Shown here: positions 16,684-26,032 of the stretch, piece after piece
Position numbering within the stretch: the first letter of the stretch is position 1
Layout of the letters: every line of letters begins with the position of its first letter
Assembly (NCBI GenBank): GCA_013152475.1
Contig: JAADGH010000162.1
Location: 1-45,993, forward strand
DNA: 45,993 bases
Direction of reading: 5' to 3'
Source: Planctomycetota bacterium
GTDB lineage: Bacteria; Planctomycetota; Brocadiia; JAADGH01
Made by a program: the position numbers and the translations under genes
Notes under the pieces: model-generated
Told to the model about the DNA's origin: nothing
The model's database searches: none
What the model saw: the letters and a program-made list of their open reading frames with translations, nothing else

Positions 16684-18015
16684 TCAGTCCAGAACCGTGT
16701 AAGCAGCCTCCGAATGGTCCACAATGTCCAGCCCCACGCGCTCCTCGTGATCCGACACGCGCAATCCAACCGTCGCGTCGACCAGCTTCAGGAGTATCCA
16801 CGACATGACGCCCGACCAGACAATCGTGTAGATCACGGCCCGCCCTTGAATCACCACCTGCCAGGGGTTTCCGTGGAACAACCCATTCGTCCCATTTCCC
16901 GGAACGAGCGCCGTTGCCCAAAGCCCGGTGGCCAGCGATCCCCAGATCCCAGCCATGCCGTGAACGCCGAAAACATCCAGCGAATCGTCATACCCAAACT
17001 TCGGCTTTATGACCGAAACGGCGAAGAAGGCGACCAAACTCGCCCCCCCGCCGATGCCCAGCGCCCCCATCGCCGTTACCGAGCCGGACGCAGGCGTGAT
17101 GGCCACAAGACCCGCGACGGCGCCGGTGATCACACCGAGCATCGTGGCCTTCTTGTGGAGGATCAGATCAAGAATCGCCCAGGTCAGTCCCGCCATAGCG
17201 GACGAAACGTGCGTCACGACAAAGGCATTCACGCCGGACGCATTCGCGGCCAGTGCACTCCCGGCATTGAAACCGAACCAGCCGACCCACAGCAGCCCCG
17301 CGCCGAGCACGGCAAAGGGCAGGTTGTGCGGCGGAGATATCTTGTCCGGGTAGCCCTGCCGCTTCCGCATGACAAGAACGGCCGCAAGGGCTGCAACGCC
17401 GGCATTCACATGGACCACCGTGCCGCCGGCGAAGTCAAGTGCGCCATCGCTTCCCAGCCCGAAGAACCCGGTCGCACCGCCCCAGACCCAGTGGCAGACC
17501 GGGCAGTACACGATGAGCAGCCACAGCCCGGTGAAGAGCATGTAGGCCTGGAAGCGCATGCGCCCCGCAAACGCGCCGACGATCAGCGCAGGTGTAATGA
17601 TGGCGAACTTCGCCTGAAAAATCATGAAGAGCTGATGCGGAATCGTGCCCTTCGGCTCGAACCCCACGTGGTTCAGGCACAGGTACTTGAAGTTGCCGAC
17701 CAGCCCCCCCAACATGCTCTCGTCGCTGAAGGCGAGACTATAACCGATGATGACCCACAGCACAGTCATCAGACACATCGCCATGAAGCACTGCATCAGC
17801 ACGGACAGGATGTTTTTGCGGCGCACCAAACCGCCGTAAAAGAAGGCGAGCCCCGGTGTCATCAGAAGGACGAGCGCCGCGCTGACCAGCATCCATGCCG
17901 TGTCGCCCGAGTCGATCCCCGGACTTGCCTTCGCCGCCGGGTCTGCAAAAAGCGGGGAAGATACACAGACGACTACAAGCAGAAGAAACGCCAGAACCGG
18001 CCACCGAACCTTCAT
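16684..18015 (-). CDS. amtB: Ammonium transporter
   Basis: 443 residues from ATG 18015, preceded by GGAGAGGAG; the open frame upstream runs into the leader. There is a cleavable signal sequence (residues 1-24), as in other Amt proteins, then about 11 membrane helices. MTPGLAFFYGG is the Amt signature. The pore histidines are H202 (FAGGTVVHVNAG) and H351 (DVFGVHGMAG), and D194 is the conserved Asp. It transports ammonium or ammonia across the inner membrane and binds PII. It is first in an amtB-glnK operon with a sigma54 promoter and an upstream palindrome, so it should be induced by nitrogen limitation. Confidence 0.97.
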   Translation of the reverse strand: MKVRWPVLAFLLLVVVCVSSPLFADPAAKASPGIDSGDTAWMLVSAALVLLMTPGLAFFYGGLVRRKNILSVLMQCFMAMCLMTVLWVIIGYSLAFSDESMLGGLVGNFKYLCLNHVGFEPKGTIPHQLFMIFQAKFAIITPALIVGAFAGRMRFQAYMLFTGLWLLIVYCPVCHWVWGGATGFFGLGSDGALDFAGGTVVHVNAGVAALAAVLVMRKRQGYPDKISPPHNLPFAVLGAGLLWVGWFGFNAGSALAANASGVNAFVVTHVSSAMAGLTWAILDLILHKKATMLGVITGAVAGLVAITPASGSVTAMGALGIGGGASLVAFFAVSVIKPKFGYDDSLDVFGVHGMAGIWGSLATGLWATALVPGNGTNGLFHGNPWQVVIQGRAVIYTIVWSGVMSWILLKLVDATVGLRVSDHEERVGLDIVDHSEAAYTVLD

Positions 18016-18094
18016 CGCTACTCCTCTCCAGATGACCACACTGCTCATCAAGACCATACGGATAGTCTTGGCTTTGACAGAATGCGGTTGGGAG

Positions 18095-18110
18095 AGCAAA
18101 CACCGTACCG
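18095..18110 (-). promoter_or_regulatory. Sigma54 (-24/-12) promoter of amtB-glnK
   Basis: Minus-strand CGGTAC (18110-18105), 5 nt, TTGCT (18099-18095). GG and GC sit 10 bp apart as required. The leader to the ATG is about 70 nt. Confidence 0.8.
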
Positions 18111-18237
18111 GCGGCGGCTCGGATATGAACAATTGCGTAACTCATTGTGTTGCCAAGCGTTACGGCTGTCCCGGTCGAGTTCCCAGCGGCGGGGATCGTG
18201 TGCAGATGAAACGGAAATGTAGGCACACTCCCACAAA

Positions 18238-18255
18238 AGCTACAGAAGCGTAGGA
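18238..18255. promoter_or_regulatory. Putative upstream activator site of amtB-glnK
   Basis: AGCTACA-gaag-CGTAGGA: the right arm matches the palindrome at 13774 exactly, the left arm in 5 of 7 positions. A further half TGTAGG lies at 18218-18223. Its centre is about 136 bp upstream of the -24 element. Confidence 0.6.
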
Positions 18256-18271
18256 CTTGCCACTGCATGGA

Positions 18272-18287
18272 TCGCCTGCTCAGGCGA
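18272..18287. repeat. Perfect inverted repeat downstream of the small membrane protein gene
   Basis: TCGCCTG-ct-CAGGCGA. No T-tract follows in either direction. It may be a weak terminator or a protein site. Confidence 0.4.
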
Positions 18288-18387
18288 GGATCACTTTGAT
18301 CCCACGCGGACCGGATTTCGCGGTTGTGATTTTTCCGATTCGCGTATCGCTGGAGAGCAAGTGGCCCCCCATGCATACTCAAGCGCA

Positions 18388-18403
18388 CTCAAACAAGTTT
18401 GAG
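18388..18403. repeat. Perfect inverted repeat just after the small membrane protein gene
   Basis: CTCAAAC-aa-GTTTGAG, 25 bp beyond the stop at 18428. It could be a short hairpin or an operator; its role is unknown. Confidence 0.4.
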
Positions 18404-18427
18404 CATGTCTTCCGTAACAGGAGGCAG

Positions 18428-18625
18428 TTATTTCTGAATCTTGACGGGGATGGCGCCGAAGCAGTGCGACCCACCGACCTCGGCCAGGTTGACCTCGATC
18501 TTCCCCGCAGCGTGGGCGACGGGCGAGTCGGCCAACTTCGAGATCGAATATCCGACATAGAAAAGTCCCGCAACCAGCGCGACCGAAACCATCTTCCAAA
18601 ACAGGCTCTTCGAGAAATGCTCCAT
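18428..18625 (-). CDS. Small single-pass membrane protein, unknown function
   Basis: 65 residues with a strong ribosome site (GGAGG, 6 nt before ATG). A helix of about 18 hydrophobic residues (MVSVALVAGLFYVGYSIS) near the N-terminus is followed by a short hydrophilic tail with one Cys (GGSHCFGAIPVKIQK). The first segment could be a signal anchor or a signal peptide cut after AHA. It lies 43 bp after the acylase gene and is probably co-transcribed with it. No family recognised. Confidence 0.75.
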   Translation of the reverse strand: MEHFSKSLFWKMVSVALVAGLFYVGYSISKLADSPVAHAAGKIEVNLAEVGGSHCFGAIPVKIQK

Positions 18626-18668
18626 GGCCAGCCTCCGAGATAGATGAACTACATCGGGAAACCGAGAG

Positions 18669-20726
18669 TTACTTGCTCTCGACGGTATATTCCTTTTCCT
18701 TGTTTGCAGCGATGTCGTCCTGCGTGAACCAGATCGGCTTGTACTTCCCCCGCGAGTATAACGCCGTCTGATCCGTGTGGTGGGGCGAGGCGGGGTCGTT
18801 GCTCATGCCCATGGGAAAGAGGCTGAAGGACTTCGGCGGCTTCGAGAGCTCGACGGCCATCATATAGCTCGACCCGGACGAGCACACCCACTTGCCGTCC
18901 CGGAAGCTGCCCGTGGCCATAAAGAGCGTCTGGGCGTCGCTCCCGCCGGTGGCGACGGGGAAACTCTTGCCTCCACGCTCGATGACGTGGTGCGGCCCCC
19001 ACTTGACGTCGATCTTGCCGTAGAGCTTCTCCAATCGGTCCACGGCCCGCTGCATGGCCAGGAGCCGGCTCTTTGTTCCCTTGGGCGCGCTGCCCCCCTG
19101 CCGCAGCTCCAACTGCCACATCTTGTAGAACATCCATGCTACGTTGTCGGCCGTGACGTAGCTGTCCCATCTCTTCAGGAGCTTCAGGGCCTGCTCCACC
19201 TTCGGCCCGCCCTTCATGCCCCGGAGGGCATAGGCGTCGAGCAGGCGGTTCTTTGCGCGGGCGATGTAGATCGAGCGGTTGTCGAAGGAAAGCTTCTTGA
19301 ACGCTTCGAGGTCCAGCTTCTCGGTCTTTTCCAGGAGCTCCGTCGCCCGCTCGCCGCGCACGCCTGGCGAGTTGCGGTGGGAACGGACCAGATAGGAGGG
19401 CGCATCATCAACGTCGATATCGCAATCCGGCGAGACCGCCCCCGGCGGGTCGTTGCAGTTCTGGAGGAATCCTCCGTCCGGGTTCATCGTCTGCGGCAGC
19501 TCGCCGAAAGGAATCCGCTCGCCCCAGTCCGTCTCGCTCGTCCAGCCAGGCACAGGGCAATACCAATTGAAGTCTTCCGATTTCGACTGGACCCTCGCAT
19601 TGTAGAGGTAGTAGATGTTCCCGGCCGTGTCGGCGCACAGGTAGTTGCCCGAGGGGATGCCGAGGATGCTCATCGCCTTTTTGAACTCATCGACCCCGCC
19701 CGCCGTGGACATCTTGTAGAACTGCGTCGCGAAGTCGATGCTGTCCATGAGCGTCCATTTGGCGCTGTAGAGCTTTTCGTGCGTGTGAAGAAACACGGGA
19801 CCGTGGTGGGTGTACTCCAGCCCCACCTCCTTCTCCGCCACCTTGCCGTCGCTCTGCAGGACGCCGAGTTTGACCTTCCGCACCTTGACATCGAGCCAGT
19901 CATTGTCGTATTCATACCGGCCCCGGTCCTCTGGATTCATTTTTTCAAAATAGACATCGGCGAGGTCGGGCGAGTTCCCCGTCACGCCCCAGGCGATATT
20001 TTCGTTGTGACCGATCTGGATAAAGGGGTGGCCGAAAGTAGTGGCGCCGACGACATTGAGCGACCCGCCGCACAAATGGGCCTCGTACCATTGCGCCGAG
20101 CCGAGGTAGGGCATGTGCCGATCCATCTGCAGCATGGCATGACCGGACTTCGTCTTCTCCTTCATGACCGCCCAGAGGTTGCAGCCCTTCGCGCCCCTGT
20201 TCCCTTCCTTCTCTTTTTCCTCCTTCTTGATGGGAGGCATAAGACGGTGGCCCTCGGACAGTGCGGCGCGAAAACTCTCCATAGTGAAGAGATAGTACGG
20301 ATGGGCAAGCACATCCTGGGGCGTCGGGGGGCTGGCCCAGGCGGGGACGTTGTCGGCATGCGTTTTCATGTAACGGGCAACACCCGCAGCAAAACCGGCG
20401 AGATAGTCCTTCACCTCTTGAGGAAGCGCGTCATATTTCTCGGCAACGGTCTCAGGGATGCGGAGGAGGTGGGTCTGCGTATCGCTCTCGATATAGCCGG
20501 CGCCAAAGGCCGCCGCCTCGCGGCCGCTCGCCTTTACGTAGTTCCTCAGGATGGTGTCGAGCTGGTCCTCGGCCTGCGCGTACCCGAAACCGAAGGCCAC
20601 ATCGGCCTCGGTCTTGCCGAAGATATGGGGCACGCCGAACGTGTCGCGGACGATGGTCGCCTTGTAGCCGGCGTACACGGGGCAAGACAGCAAGACAACG
20701 AACACCAGGGAAAGCAGTCTGTGCAT
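18669..20726 (-). CDS. Penicillin-acylase-family Ntn hydrolase with Cys in place of the Ser nucleophile
   Basis: 685 residues from ATG 20726 (signal peptide MHRLLSLVFVVLLS, cut after VYA). An alternative ATG at 20780 would overlap the stop of the upstream gene. The family is made as a precursor that cuts itself into alpha and beta chains, the beta chain beginning with the nucleophile. Here the alpha-chain blocks (VRDTFGVPHIFGKTEADVAFGFGYAQAEDQL) are followed by a lysine/glutamate-rich linker and then GAKG-CNLWAV, so the expected Ser-Asn-x-Trp-Ala start is Cys182. The beta chain keeps MDRHMPYLG, GHNENIAWGVTGN and a C-terminal HHTDQTALYS. Probably periplasmic; substrate (N-acyl compounds such as acyl-homoserine lactones, peptides or lactams) unknown. 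Confidence 0.9.
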   Translation of the reverse strand: MHRLLSLVFVVLLSCPVYAGYKATIVRDTFGVPHIFGKTEADVAFGFGYAQAEDQLDTILRNYVKASGREAAAFGAGYIESDTQTHLLRIPETVAEKYDALPQEVKDYLAGFAAGVARYMKTHADNVPAWASPPTPQDVLAHPYYLFTMESFRAALSEGHRLMPPIKKEEKEKEGNRGAKGCNLWAVMKEKTKSGHAMLQMDRHMPYLGSAQWYEAHLCGGSLNVVGATTFGHPFIQIGHNENIAWGVTGNSPDLADVYFEKMNPEDRGRYEYDNDWLDVKVRKVKLGVLQSDGKVAEKEVGLEYTHHGPVFLHTHEKLYSAKWTLMDSIDFATQFYKMSTAGGVDEFKKAMSILGIPSGNYLCADTAGNIYYLYNARVQSKSEDFNWYCPVPGWTSETDWGERIPFGELPQTMNPDGGFLQNCNDPPGAVSPDCDIDVDDAPSYLVRSHRNSPGVRGERATELLEKTEKLDLEAFKKLSFDNRSIYIARAKNRLLDAYALRGMKGGPKVEQALKLLKRWDSYVTADNVAWMFYKMWQLELRQGGSAPKGTKSRLLAMQRAVDRLEKLYGKIDVKWGPHHVIERGGKSFPVATGGSDAQTLFMATGSFRDGKWVCSSGSSYMMAVELSKPPKSFSLFPMGMSNDPASPHHTDQTALYSRGKYKPIWFTQDDIAANKEKEYTVESK

Positions 20727-20772
20727 GAAGCGGAGCTTCCCGAAAAATGCGAATGGGAAGCCGCGGTTGTCG

Positions 20773-21489
20773 TTACTCATCATCCTCATCGAGGTACAGC
20801 ATCCGACCACAGCTATTGCAGAAGACCGGTTTGTCGCTTGTCAGGAGGGACGCACTGGTTTGAGGGGTCAGGTTCATGAAACACCCCTGGCAGACCTCGT
20901 TCTTGGAGCTGACCAACGCCACGCCGTCGCGCCGGTGCAGAAGCCGCTCATACGGTTCCAGATATTCCCTCTGGACTTGCGATCGGATTTCGTCGCGCCT
21001 GGCGGTAAGCCCGGCCTCCTCGGCCTCGCAACGCTCGATCTCTTCGGCGATCTCCTTCTCTGTCTGCGTCAGTTTGGCATTCGCCTCATCGAGTCGCTTC
21101 CTGGCCTTTTCGAGCTCCCCCTCGCGGGACTCCGCCTCGGTCATCATATCGAGAATCTGGTCTTCGAGTTTGGAGATGTCGGCGTCAATGCCGGCGACTT
21201 CATTCTGGATGGCGGCGTATTCCTTGTTGGTTTTCACCGTATTGAGCTGCACCAGGAGCTTCGCTTTGGCCTCCTCCTTGCCCTTCAGATCGAGGTTCTG
21301 CTGCACTTCGATCTGGCTATGGAACTTCTCCGTCTCCTTCTCCGTCTTCTCGATTTCCGTCGTGCGCCGTTCCACGAGCGTGCGCGCCGATTCAATCCGC
21401 CCGGGCGCCTCCTCCCGTTCCTTCCTGATCTTCCGGAGACGCGTGTCGATCTCCTGAAGTTGCCGCAATAACTCAAGATCCTTGTTCAT
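20773..21489 (-). CDS. Coiled-coil protein with C-terminal C4 zinc ribbon (CT398/DUF164 type)
   Basis: 238 residues. The first 180 are a long charged coiled coil (QEIDTRLRKIRKEREE onward); the C-terminus has two CxxC knuckles, VCQGC and FCNSC, that bind zinc, followed by an acidic tail. This is the widespread bacterial family of uncertain role, linked by structure work to nucleic-acid or secretion-related functions. It is first in a likely operon with the acylase and the small membrane protein, and has a promoter at 21524-21551. Confidence 0.9.
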   Translation of the reverse strand: MNKDLELLRQLQEIDTRLRKIRKEREEAPGRIESARTLVERRTTEIEKTEKETEKFHSQIEVQQNLDLKGKEEAKAKLLVQLNTVKTNKEYAAIQNEVAGIDADISKLEDQILDMMTEAESREGELEKARKRLDEANAKLTQTEKEIAEEIERCEAEEAGLTARRDEIRSQVQREYLEPYERLLHRRDGVALVSSKNEVCQGCFMNLTPQTSASLLTSDKPVFCNSCGRMLYLDEDDE

Positions 21490-21523
21490 GTGCGATTTCC
21501 ATACGTCGAACAGTCACCGTGTG

Positions 21524-21551
21524 ATCTTACACTAATCCCGTCACAGTTCAA
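21524..21551 (-). promoter_or_regulatory. Sigma70 promoter of the zinc-ribbon/acylase unit
   Basis: Minus-strand TTGAAC (21551-21546), 16-bp spacer, TAAGAT (21529-21524). Confidence 0.55.
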
Positions 21552-21587
21552 GAACAAAATGCACCGCCCCTCCCCGAGCCCCCAATG

Positions 21588-21620
21588 AAAAAGGCCCGCA
21601 CCTCGCGGAAGGTGCGGGCC
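21588..21620 (-). terminator. Rho-independent terminator after rpoD
   Basis: GGCCCGCACCT, 6-nt loop, AGGTGCGGGCC is a perfect 11-bp stem (21593-21620), followed on the minus strand by TTTTTC. It ends the dnaG-rpoD transcript 25 bp after the rpoD stop. Confidence 0.93.
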
Positions 21621-21644
21621 CGAACCCCGTCGGCAGGCCGTGCG

Positions 21645-23315
21645 TCAACTTCCGCTGTTGTCTACATTTGCCGTATCAAGAAACCCCTCCAGCCTCCGGC
21701 TCCGAACAGGATGTTGCAGCTTGCGAACGGCCTTGGCCTCAATCTGCCGGACACGCTCGCGCGTCACGTTGAAAATCCGGCCCACTTCCTCCAGCGTATA
21801 GGTATAACCGTCGTTCAGGCCGTAGCGCAGCTTGATGATCTCCCGCTCACGATAGGTCAGGGTGTTGAGCACCGTGTGAATCTTTTCCTTCAGCATCTCC
21901 TGCGTCGCCGCGCTCACCGGAGATTCAGCCTGTTCGTCCTCGATGAAATCGCCGAAGTAGCTGTCCTCGCCCTCGCCCACGGGACGATCCAGCGAGATGG
22001 GCCGGCGCGAGATTTTCATCACCCGCCGGCACTCCGCCACCGACAACTTCGCCGACTTGGCCACCTCCTCGATGGTCGGCTCGCGGCCCATTTCCTGGAC
22101 CAGTTTCTTCGTCACGTTGCGGAGCTTGCTCATCGTCTCGATCATGTGGACCGGGATACGGATCGTCCGCGCCTGATCGGCGATGGCGCGCGTAATCGCC
22201 TGCCGGATCCACCACGTGGCGTACGTGCTGAACTTGTATCCCCGACGGTACTCGTACTTGTCCACCGCCCGCATCAGGCCCGTGTTCCCCTCCTGAATCA
22301 GGTCGAGGAACGACAGACCCCGGTTCCGGTACTTCTTCGCGATGCTCACCACAAGCCGGAGGTTTCCGCTGGACAGCTTTCGCTTCGCCTCTTCGTAGTC
22401 GCAGAAGTGCCGCCGCATGACCTGGACCTTCTTCTTCAGCGTCTCACTGTCCTCCATAACCAGGTCGGCCAACGCATGGAGCTCACCCATGGCGCGACGA
22501 ATCTCGCCGTTGCGCGACTTGGCCCGGCTCTTCCGCAAGCGGCCGATGCGCTTTTCCAGGTCCTCCATCCGTTGCGAGACGCTCACCAGGCGCTTCATCA
22601 GCGGCTGCACGCGCTTCATCCGCAGGCACAACTCCTCGAGAAGGACAACGCCCTTCTTCCGCCGCCTGCGGATCGCGTCCTTGGCTCGCTCCCTATGCTT
22701 CCGCGAAACGCCCGTCTGTGAGAGGAGCTTGTAGTCCCCCTTGTTCCGCTCCAGCATCTTGTGCAGCGTGTCCAGATTCCCGGGCAGACGCCGTGCGACG
22801 TTTTCCTTCTCCGCATCCACGGCGACATTGACGTCCAAGGTCCGGTCGAAGGGAAGCCGGCCGCGGTACACGTCGTCGAGGATCTTCAGGCAGGCGCGAA
22901 GAGAAATGTCCGAATCCAGCACATGCCGACGGAACTGCTTTCGCGTGACCTCGATCTTCTTCGCCAGACTGATCTCCTGCTCGCGAGTCAGAAGGGGAAT
23001 CTCGCCCATCTGCGTCAGATACATCCGCACCGGATCGTCGATGCGCTCCGACGTCTCGGCGCTCAGACTCTTGTCCGCATCCTCCTCATCGACGTTTTCC
23101 TCCTCGTCGTCGTCAGCCTTTTCGCGCTTGGCGACATCTGACTCGTCGATCAGGTCCACCCCGACCTCGTCAAGCATCATGAGGATTTCGTCGATCTTCT
23201 CCGGCGAAACGGCCTCATCGGGAAGGATATCGTTCATCTCCTCGTACGTGAGGAATCCCTTCTCCTTCCCCTTCTTGACGAGTTCCTTTACCCCCTTGTC
23301 AACGCTGTTCGCCAT
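21645..23315 (-). CDS. rpoD: RNA polymerase primary sigma factor
   Basis: 556 residues from ATG 23315 with GGAGG 9 nt upstream. Region 1.1 is short and followed by an acidic stretch ([14 protein letters not shown]). Region 1.2 is [23 protein letters not shown]. There is a non-conserved basic insert of about 150 residues. Regions 2.1-2.4 include [14 protein letters not shown] and [11 protein letters not shown], and region 4.2 is [23 protein letters not shown]. It directs core polymerase to the -35/-10 promoters seen across this window. It follows dnaG by 43 bp, the order found in macromolecular-synthesis operons. Confidence 0.97.
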   Translation of the reverse strand: MANSVDKGVKELVKKGKEKGFLTYEEMNDILPDEAVSPEKIDEILMMLDEVGVDLIDESDVAKREKADDDEEENVDEEDADKSLSAETSERIDDPVRMYLTQMGEIPLLTREQEISLAKKIEVTRKQFRRHVLDSDISLRACLKILDDVYRGRLPFDRTLDVNVAVDAEKENVARRLPGNLDTLHKMLERNKGDYKLLSQTGVSRKHRERAKDAIRRRRKKGVVLLEELCLRMKRVQPLMKRLVSVSQRMEDLEKRIGRLRKSRAKSRNGEIRRAMGELHALADLVMEDSETLKKKVQVMRRHFCDYEEAKRKLSSGNLRLVVSIAKKYRNRGLSFLDLIQEGNTGLMRAVDKYEYRRGYKFSTYATWWIRQAITRAIADQARTIRIPVHMIETMSKLRNVTKKLVQEMGREPTIEEVAKSAKLSVAECRRVMKISRRPISLDRPVGEGEDSYFGDFIEDEQAESPVSAATQEMLKEKIHTVLNTLTYREREIIKLRYGLNDGYTYTLEEVGRIFNVTRERVRQIEAKAVRKLQHPVRSRRLEGFLDTANVDNSGS

Positions 23316-23358
23316 TCGGCAACGCCTCCAAGGTAATCCGTACCCTACTTCAATCACT

Positions 23359-25131
23359 TTACAGCGCAGCGAGATCCATCATCGCCTTGCTGTAGCGATC
23401 CAACCACCGCTTGTACTCGGCCTCATCGCCGGCCTTGCGAGCGTTCAGCATCTCAGCCTTCGCCCCGTCGCGTTCCTGTTTCAGGCGCTCCTTCTTCAAG
23501 AATTGAAGCGCTCCGTTCAGTTGCGCCCGGTAGTCGAGACCCTCGCGCTGCCCCCCGATAATCGCCTCGATGACCGGACGCGCCGCGACATCGACATTCC
23601 CCAGCAACTCCGCCTCCCCCACCGATCCCGACGCATCATACATCTCCACCAAGACCTCCGCCGCACTGCGCAGCGCCGAGTCCTTCAACAGCCCGATCAT
23701 ATCCTCCCGGTCCATCTCGCGGATCAACTCGTTTTCTGCGAGCAGGCTCTCGATCACCTGCCGTTCGGCCTTGGCCTCGGCAGTCTCTTCCTCTACTTTA
23801 GACGCCGTTTCGTTCGTTTCCGTTTGCGAAAAAGCCGTCCGCTTCAGCGAGTTCATCCGCCCCTGGAGATCCTGCTCCGGCACACCCGTCCGACCGGATA
23901 CCTCCTTTCGGAGCAACGCTACCAGCGTCGGGTTCGGACACTGCACGATCGTTGACAGAATCTCGTCGATCGCCCGGCTCTTCTCCGCAGGCCGCAGTTC
24001 CCGCCCATCGGGAAAGGCCATGTCCAGCTTGTACCGAATCAGGTCCTTGGCCCCGTCCAGGACGGCCACAAACGCCTCCGCCCCCTGCTCCAGGATGAAG
24101 TCGCACGGGTCCTTCCCCGCCGGCAGCATGGCCACCTTGACGTCCGCCTCTTCCTGCAGGAACACGTCCAGGCTCCGGTCCGATGCCTTCTGCCCCGCCG
24201 TGTCCGTATCAAAAACGAGGACGACCTCATCGGCAAAGCGCCGGAGCGTCTTCACATGGTCCCGAGTCAAGGCCGTTCCCAGCACGGCCACCGTCCAGTC
24301 CGCGCCGTACTGGTGGGCCATGATGACATCGGTATACCCCTCGAATATCGCCACCCTCCGCCGGTCCAGGATCGCCTTCTTGGCGAGGTCAAGCCCGTAA
24401 AGGGTTCGGCTCTTGCTAAAAACGACCGTCTCCGGCGAGTTCACGTATTTCGGCGTCGAATCGTCGAGAACCCGTCCTCCAAACCCGATAACGCGACCTT
24501 GAACGTCGGCAATCGGGAACATCAGCCTGCCCCGAAACCGGTCGTAGCACCCCTCTTGCCCCGTCCGGCGGATGACCAGCCCCGCGCGGTCCAGATCGCC
24601 GACGGCAATGCCCTTCTTCTTCGCCTCCCCCAGCAGGCCGTCCCATCCCGGCGGCGCGCAGCCGAGGTTGAACTTATCTATCATTTCGGCACTGATCCCC
24701 CGGGACGCCAGATAGACCCGCGCTTCCTTGGCCCCCTCCCCATCGAGCAGATACCGATGATAAAGCCCCGCTGCCCAGCGATTTGCGTCATAGATCGCCT
24801 TTTTCTCGTCCGGCCGTGCCGCGTCCTTCGACGCCCGCTTCATCTCAACGCCAGCCCGCTCCGCGAGCATCTGCAGGGCCTCTCGGAACCCTACTCGCTC
24901 CTGCTTCATCACAAAGGAAAAGCAGTCCCCTCCCTCGCCGCAACCGAAACACTTCCATATCTGCTTTTGTGGGGTAACGACAAACGATGGGGTCTTTTCC
25001 TCGTGGAAGGGGCACAGGGCCTTGAATCGTGACCCGGAACGCTGCAAGGGCACATATTCAGAGATGAGACGAACCAAATCCGTCGCGTTCCGAACCTGCT
25101 CGACGACATCGTCGCTTGAAAAACGGGCCAA
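23359..25131 (-). CDS. dnaG: DNA primase
   Basis: 590 residues if the TTG at 25131 is used: GGGAGAG lies just upstream and [17 protein letters not shown] matches the usual DnaG start. A second TTG at 25134 or a GTG at 25221 without a ribosome site are alternatives. Domains: CHC2 zinc finger ([11 protein letters not shown] ... KCFGCGEGG), RNA-polymerase core, and TOPRIM with [11 protein letters not shown] and DTDTAGQKA. The C-terminal helical DnaB-binding part has a Glu-rich stretch ([17 protein letters not shown]). It makes primers for replication. A good sigma70 promoter lies at 25274-25301. Confidence 0.96.
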   Translation of the reverse strand: MARFSSDDVVEQVRNATDLVRLISEYVPLQRSGSRFKALCPFHEEKTPSFVVTPQKQIWKCFGCGEGGDCFSFVMKQERVGFREALQMLAERAGVEMKRASKDAARPDEKKAIYDANRWAAGLYHRYLLDGEGAKEARVYLASRGISAEMIDKFNLGCAPPGWDGLLGEAKKKGIAVGDLDRAGLVIRRTGQEGCYDRFRGRLMFPIADVQGRVIGFGGRVLDDSTPKYVNSPETVVFSKSRTLYGLDLAKKAILDRRRVAIFEGYTDVIMAHQYGADWTVAVLGTALTRDHVKTLRRFADEVVLVFDTDTAGQKASDRSLDVFLQEEADVKVAMLPAGKDPCDFILEQGAEAFVAVLDGAKDLIRYKLDMAFPDGRELRPAEKSRAIDEILSTIVQCPNPTLVALLRKEVSGRTGVPEQDLQGRMNSLKRTAFSQTETNETASKVEEETAEAKAERQVIESLLAENELIREMDREDMIGLLKDSALRSAAEVLVEMYDASGSVGEAELLGNVDVAARPVIEAIIGGQREGLDYRAQLNGALQFLKKERLKQERDGAKAEMLNARKAGDEAEYKRWLDRYSKAMMDLAAL

Positions 25132-25221
25132 CAAGACTCTCCCGGGCCTGCCAAGGCGTTGCGCCGCTGCATGCGCCTCTATAACAGAATGGCCGACCTC
25201 GGCCAAACCCCCCCGATGCAC

Positions 25222-25461
25222 CCATTTGGCTGACGCCGGCGCTCTTCCCCGTCGCGTTTACCGTTACCCAGACAGTATAGCACACAACTGAGATTTGTCA
25301 AAGGCTTTCGGGCATTTCTTGTGCACTTTCGCCACAAGACCACATCATAACATACGCAAACACAGAATGTTATGCCAATAACTAAAATTCGTTTTTTGTG
25401 CACAAATACGGCAATTACGGCGGCGCCAAATGTGTAACATTATGTTACGGGGCAGGCGGCA
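25222..25461. other. AT-rich intergenic region upstream of dnaG with two inverted repeats
   Basis: 240 bp. It contains the dnaG promoter, CATAACA/TGTTATG (25346-25352 and 25368-25374, 15 nt apart) and GTAACA-tta-TGTTAC (25434-25448). It is noticeably more AT-rich than its surroundings. I see no small gene. Confidence 0.55.
25274..25301 (-). promoter_or_regulatory. Sigma70 promoter of dnaG-rpoD
   Basis: Minus-strand TTGACA (25301-25296), 16-bp spacer, TATACT (25279-25274), with extended -10 TGC. The consensus-like boxes suggest strong transcription; the leader to the chosen start is about 135 nt. Confidence 0.75.
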
Positions 25462-25884
25462 CTAAAGCTCGACAAGCTCGATCAGGATGCCATCCGGGTC
25501 GATGGCGCACGCGAGGCCATTGCCCTTCTCAGGGACAATCGGTGGGCCGGTGAACCGCACACCTTTCGCCGTCAAATCCCTATACAAACCCCGGACGTCC
25601 TCCACGAACAACGTCAACCATCGCACGCCGTTGGTGAACTCCTCCGGCCGGCGTTCGGGCGGGTTCTCGATCTCCATCAGCTTGATCAGCGTCTGGCCGG
25701 CACGCAGGCGAACCTGACGGAAGGCCGTCGGCGCCAGATTCACCCCCGTCGCCACGCGCTCGGGGATCTGCACGTCCACATGCACCTCGAACCCCAGAAT
25801 GTCCCGGTAAAACGCAAGGGACCGCTCGAAATCGCTGCATACAATCCCAACGTCCACGATGTCGTGGGTCAGACGGAGTGTCAT
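25462..25884 (-). CDS. VOC (glyoxalase/bleomycin-resistance) superfamily protein
   Basis: 140 residues with GGAGAGGA before the ATG. Two beta-alpha-beta-beta-beta modules are visible: HDIVDVGIVCSDFERSLAFYRDILGFEV and the second from WLTLFVEDVRGLYRDLTAKGV, ending in DPDGILIELVEL. Metal ligands would be His7, a mid-chain Glu and Glu138. Members are metal-dependent isomerases, dioxygenases or resistance proteins; the reaction here cannot be told. It stands alone and is followed by no close partner. Confidence 0.88.
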   Translation of the reverse strand: MTLRLTHDIVDVGIVCSDFERSLAFYRDILGFEVHVDVQIPERVATGVNLAPTAFRQVRLRAGQTLIKLMEIENPPERRPEEFTNGVRWLTLFVEDVRGLYRDLTAKGVRFTGPPIVPEKGNGLACAIDPDGILIELVEL

Positions 25885-26032
25885 GGTCTATCCTCTCCTG
25901 TCATATGGCCAAACGCATTTCCATACTGTCACCGTCGGCCCCGCATATCGCGAGGTGAAGCCGCCCTCATTCCACGTGATCGGCCGCCACCGGAACTGAA
26001 GCGGCTTCACCATGACAGCATGGGCACGCGCG

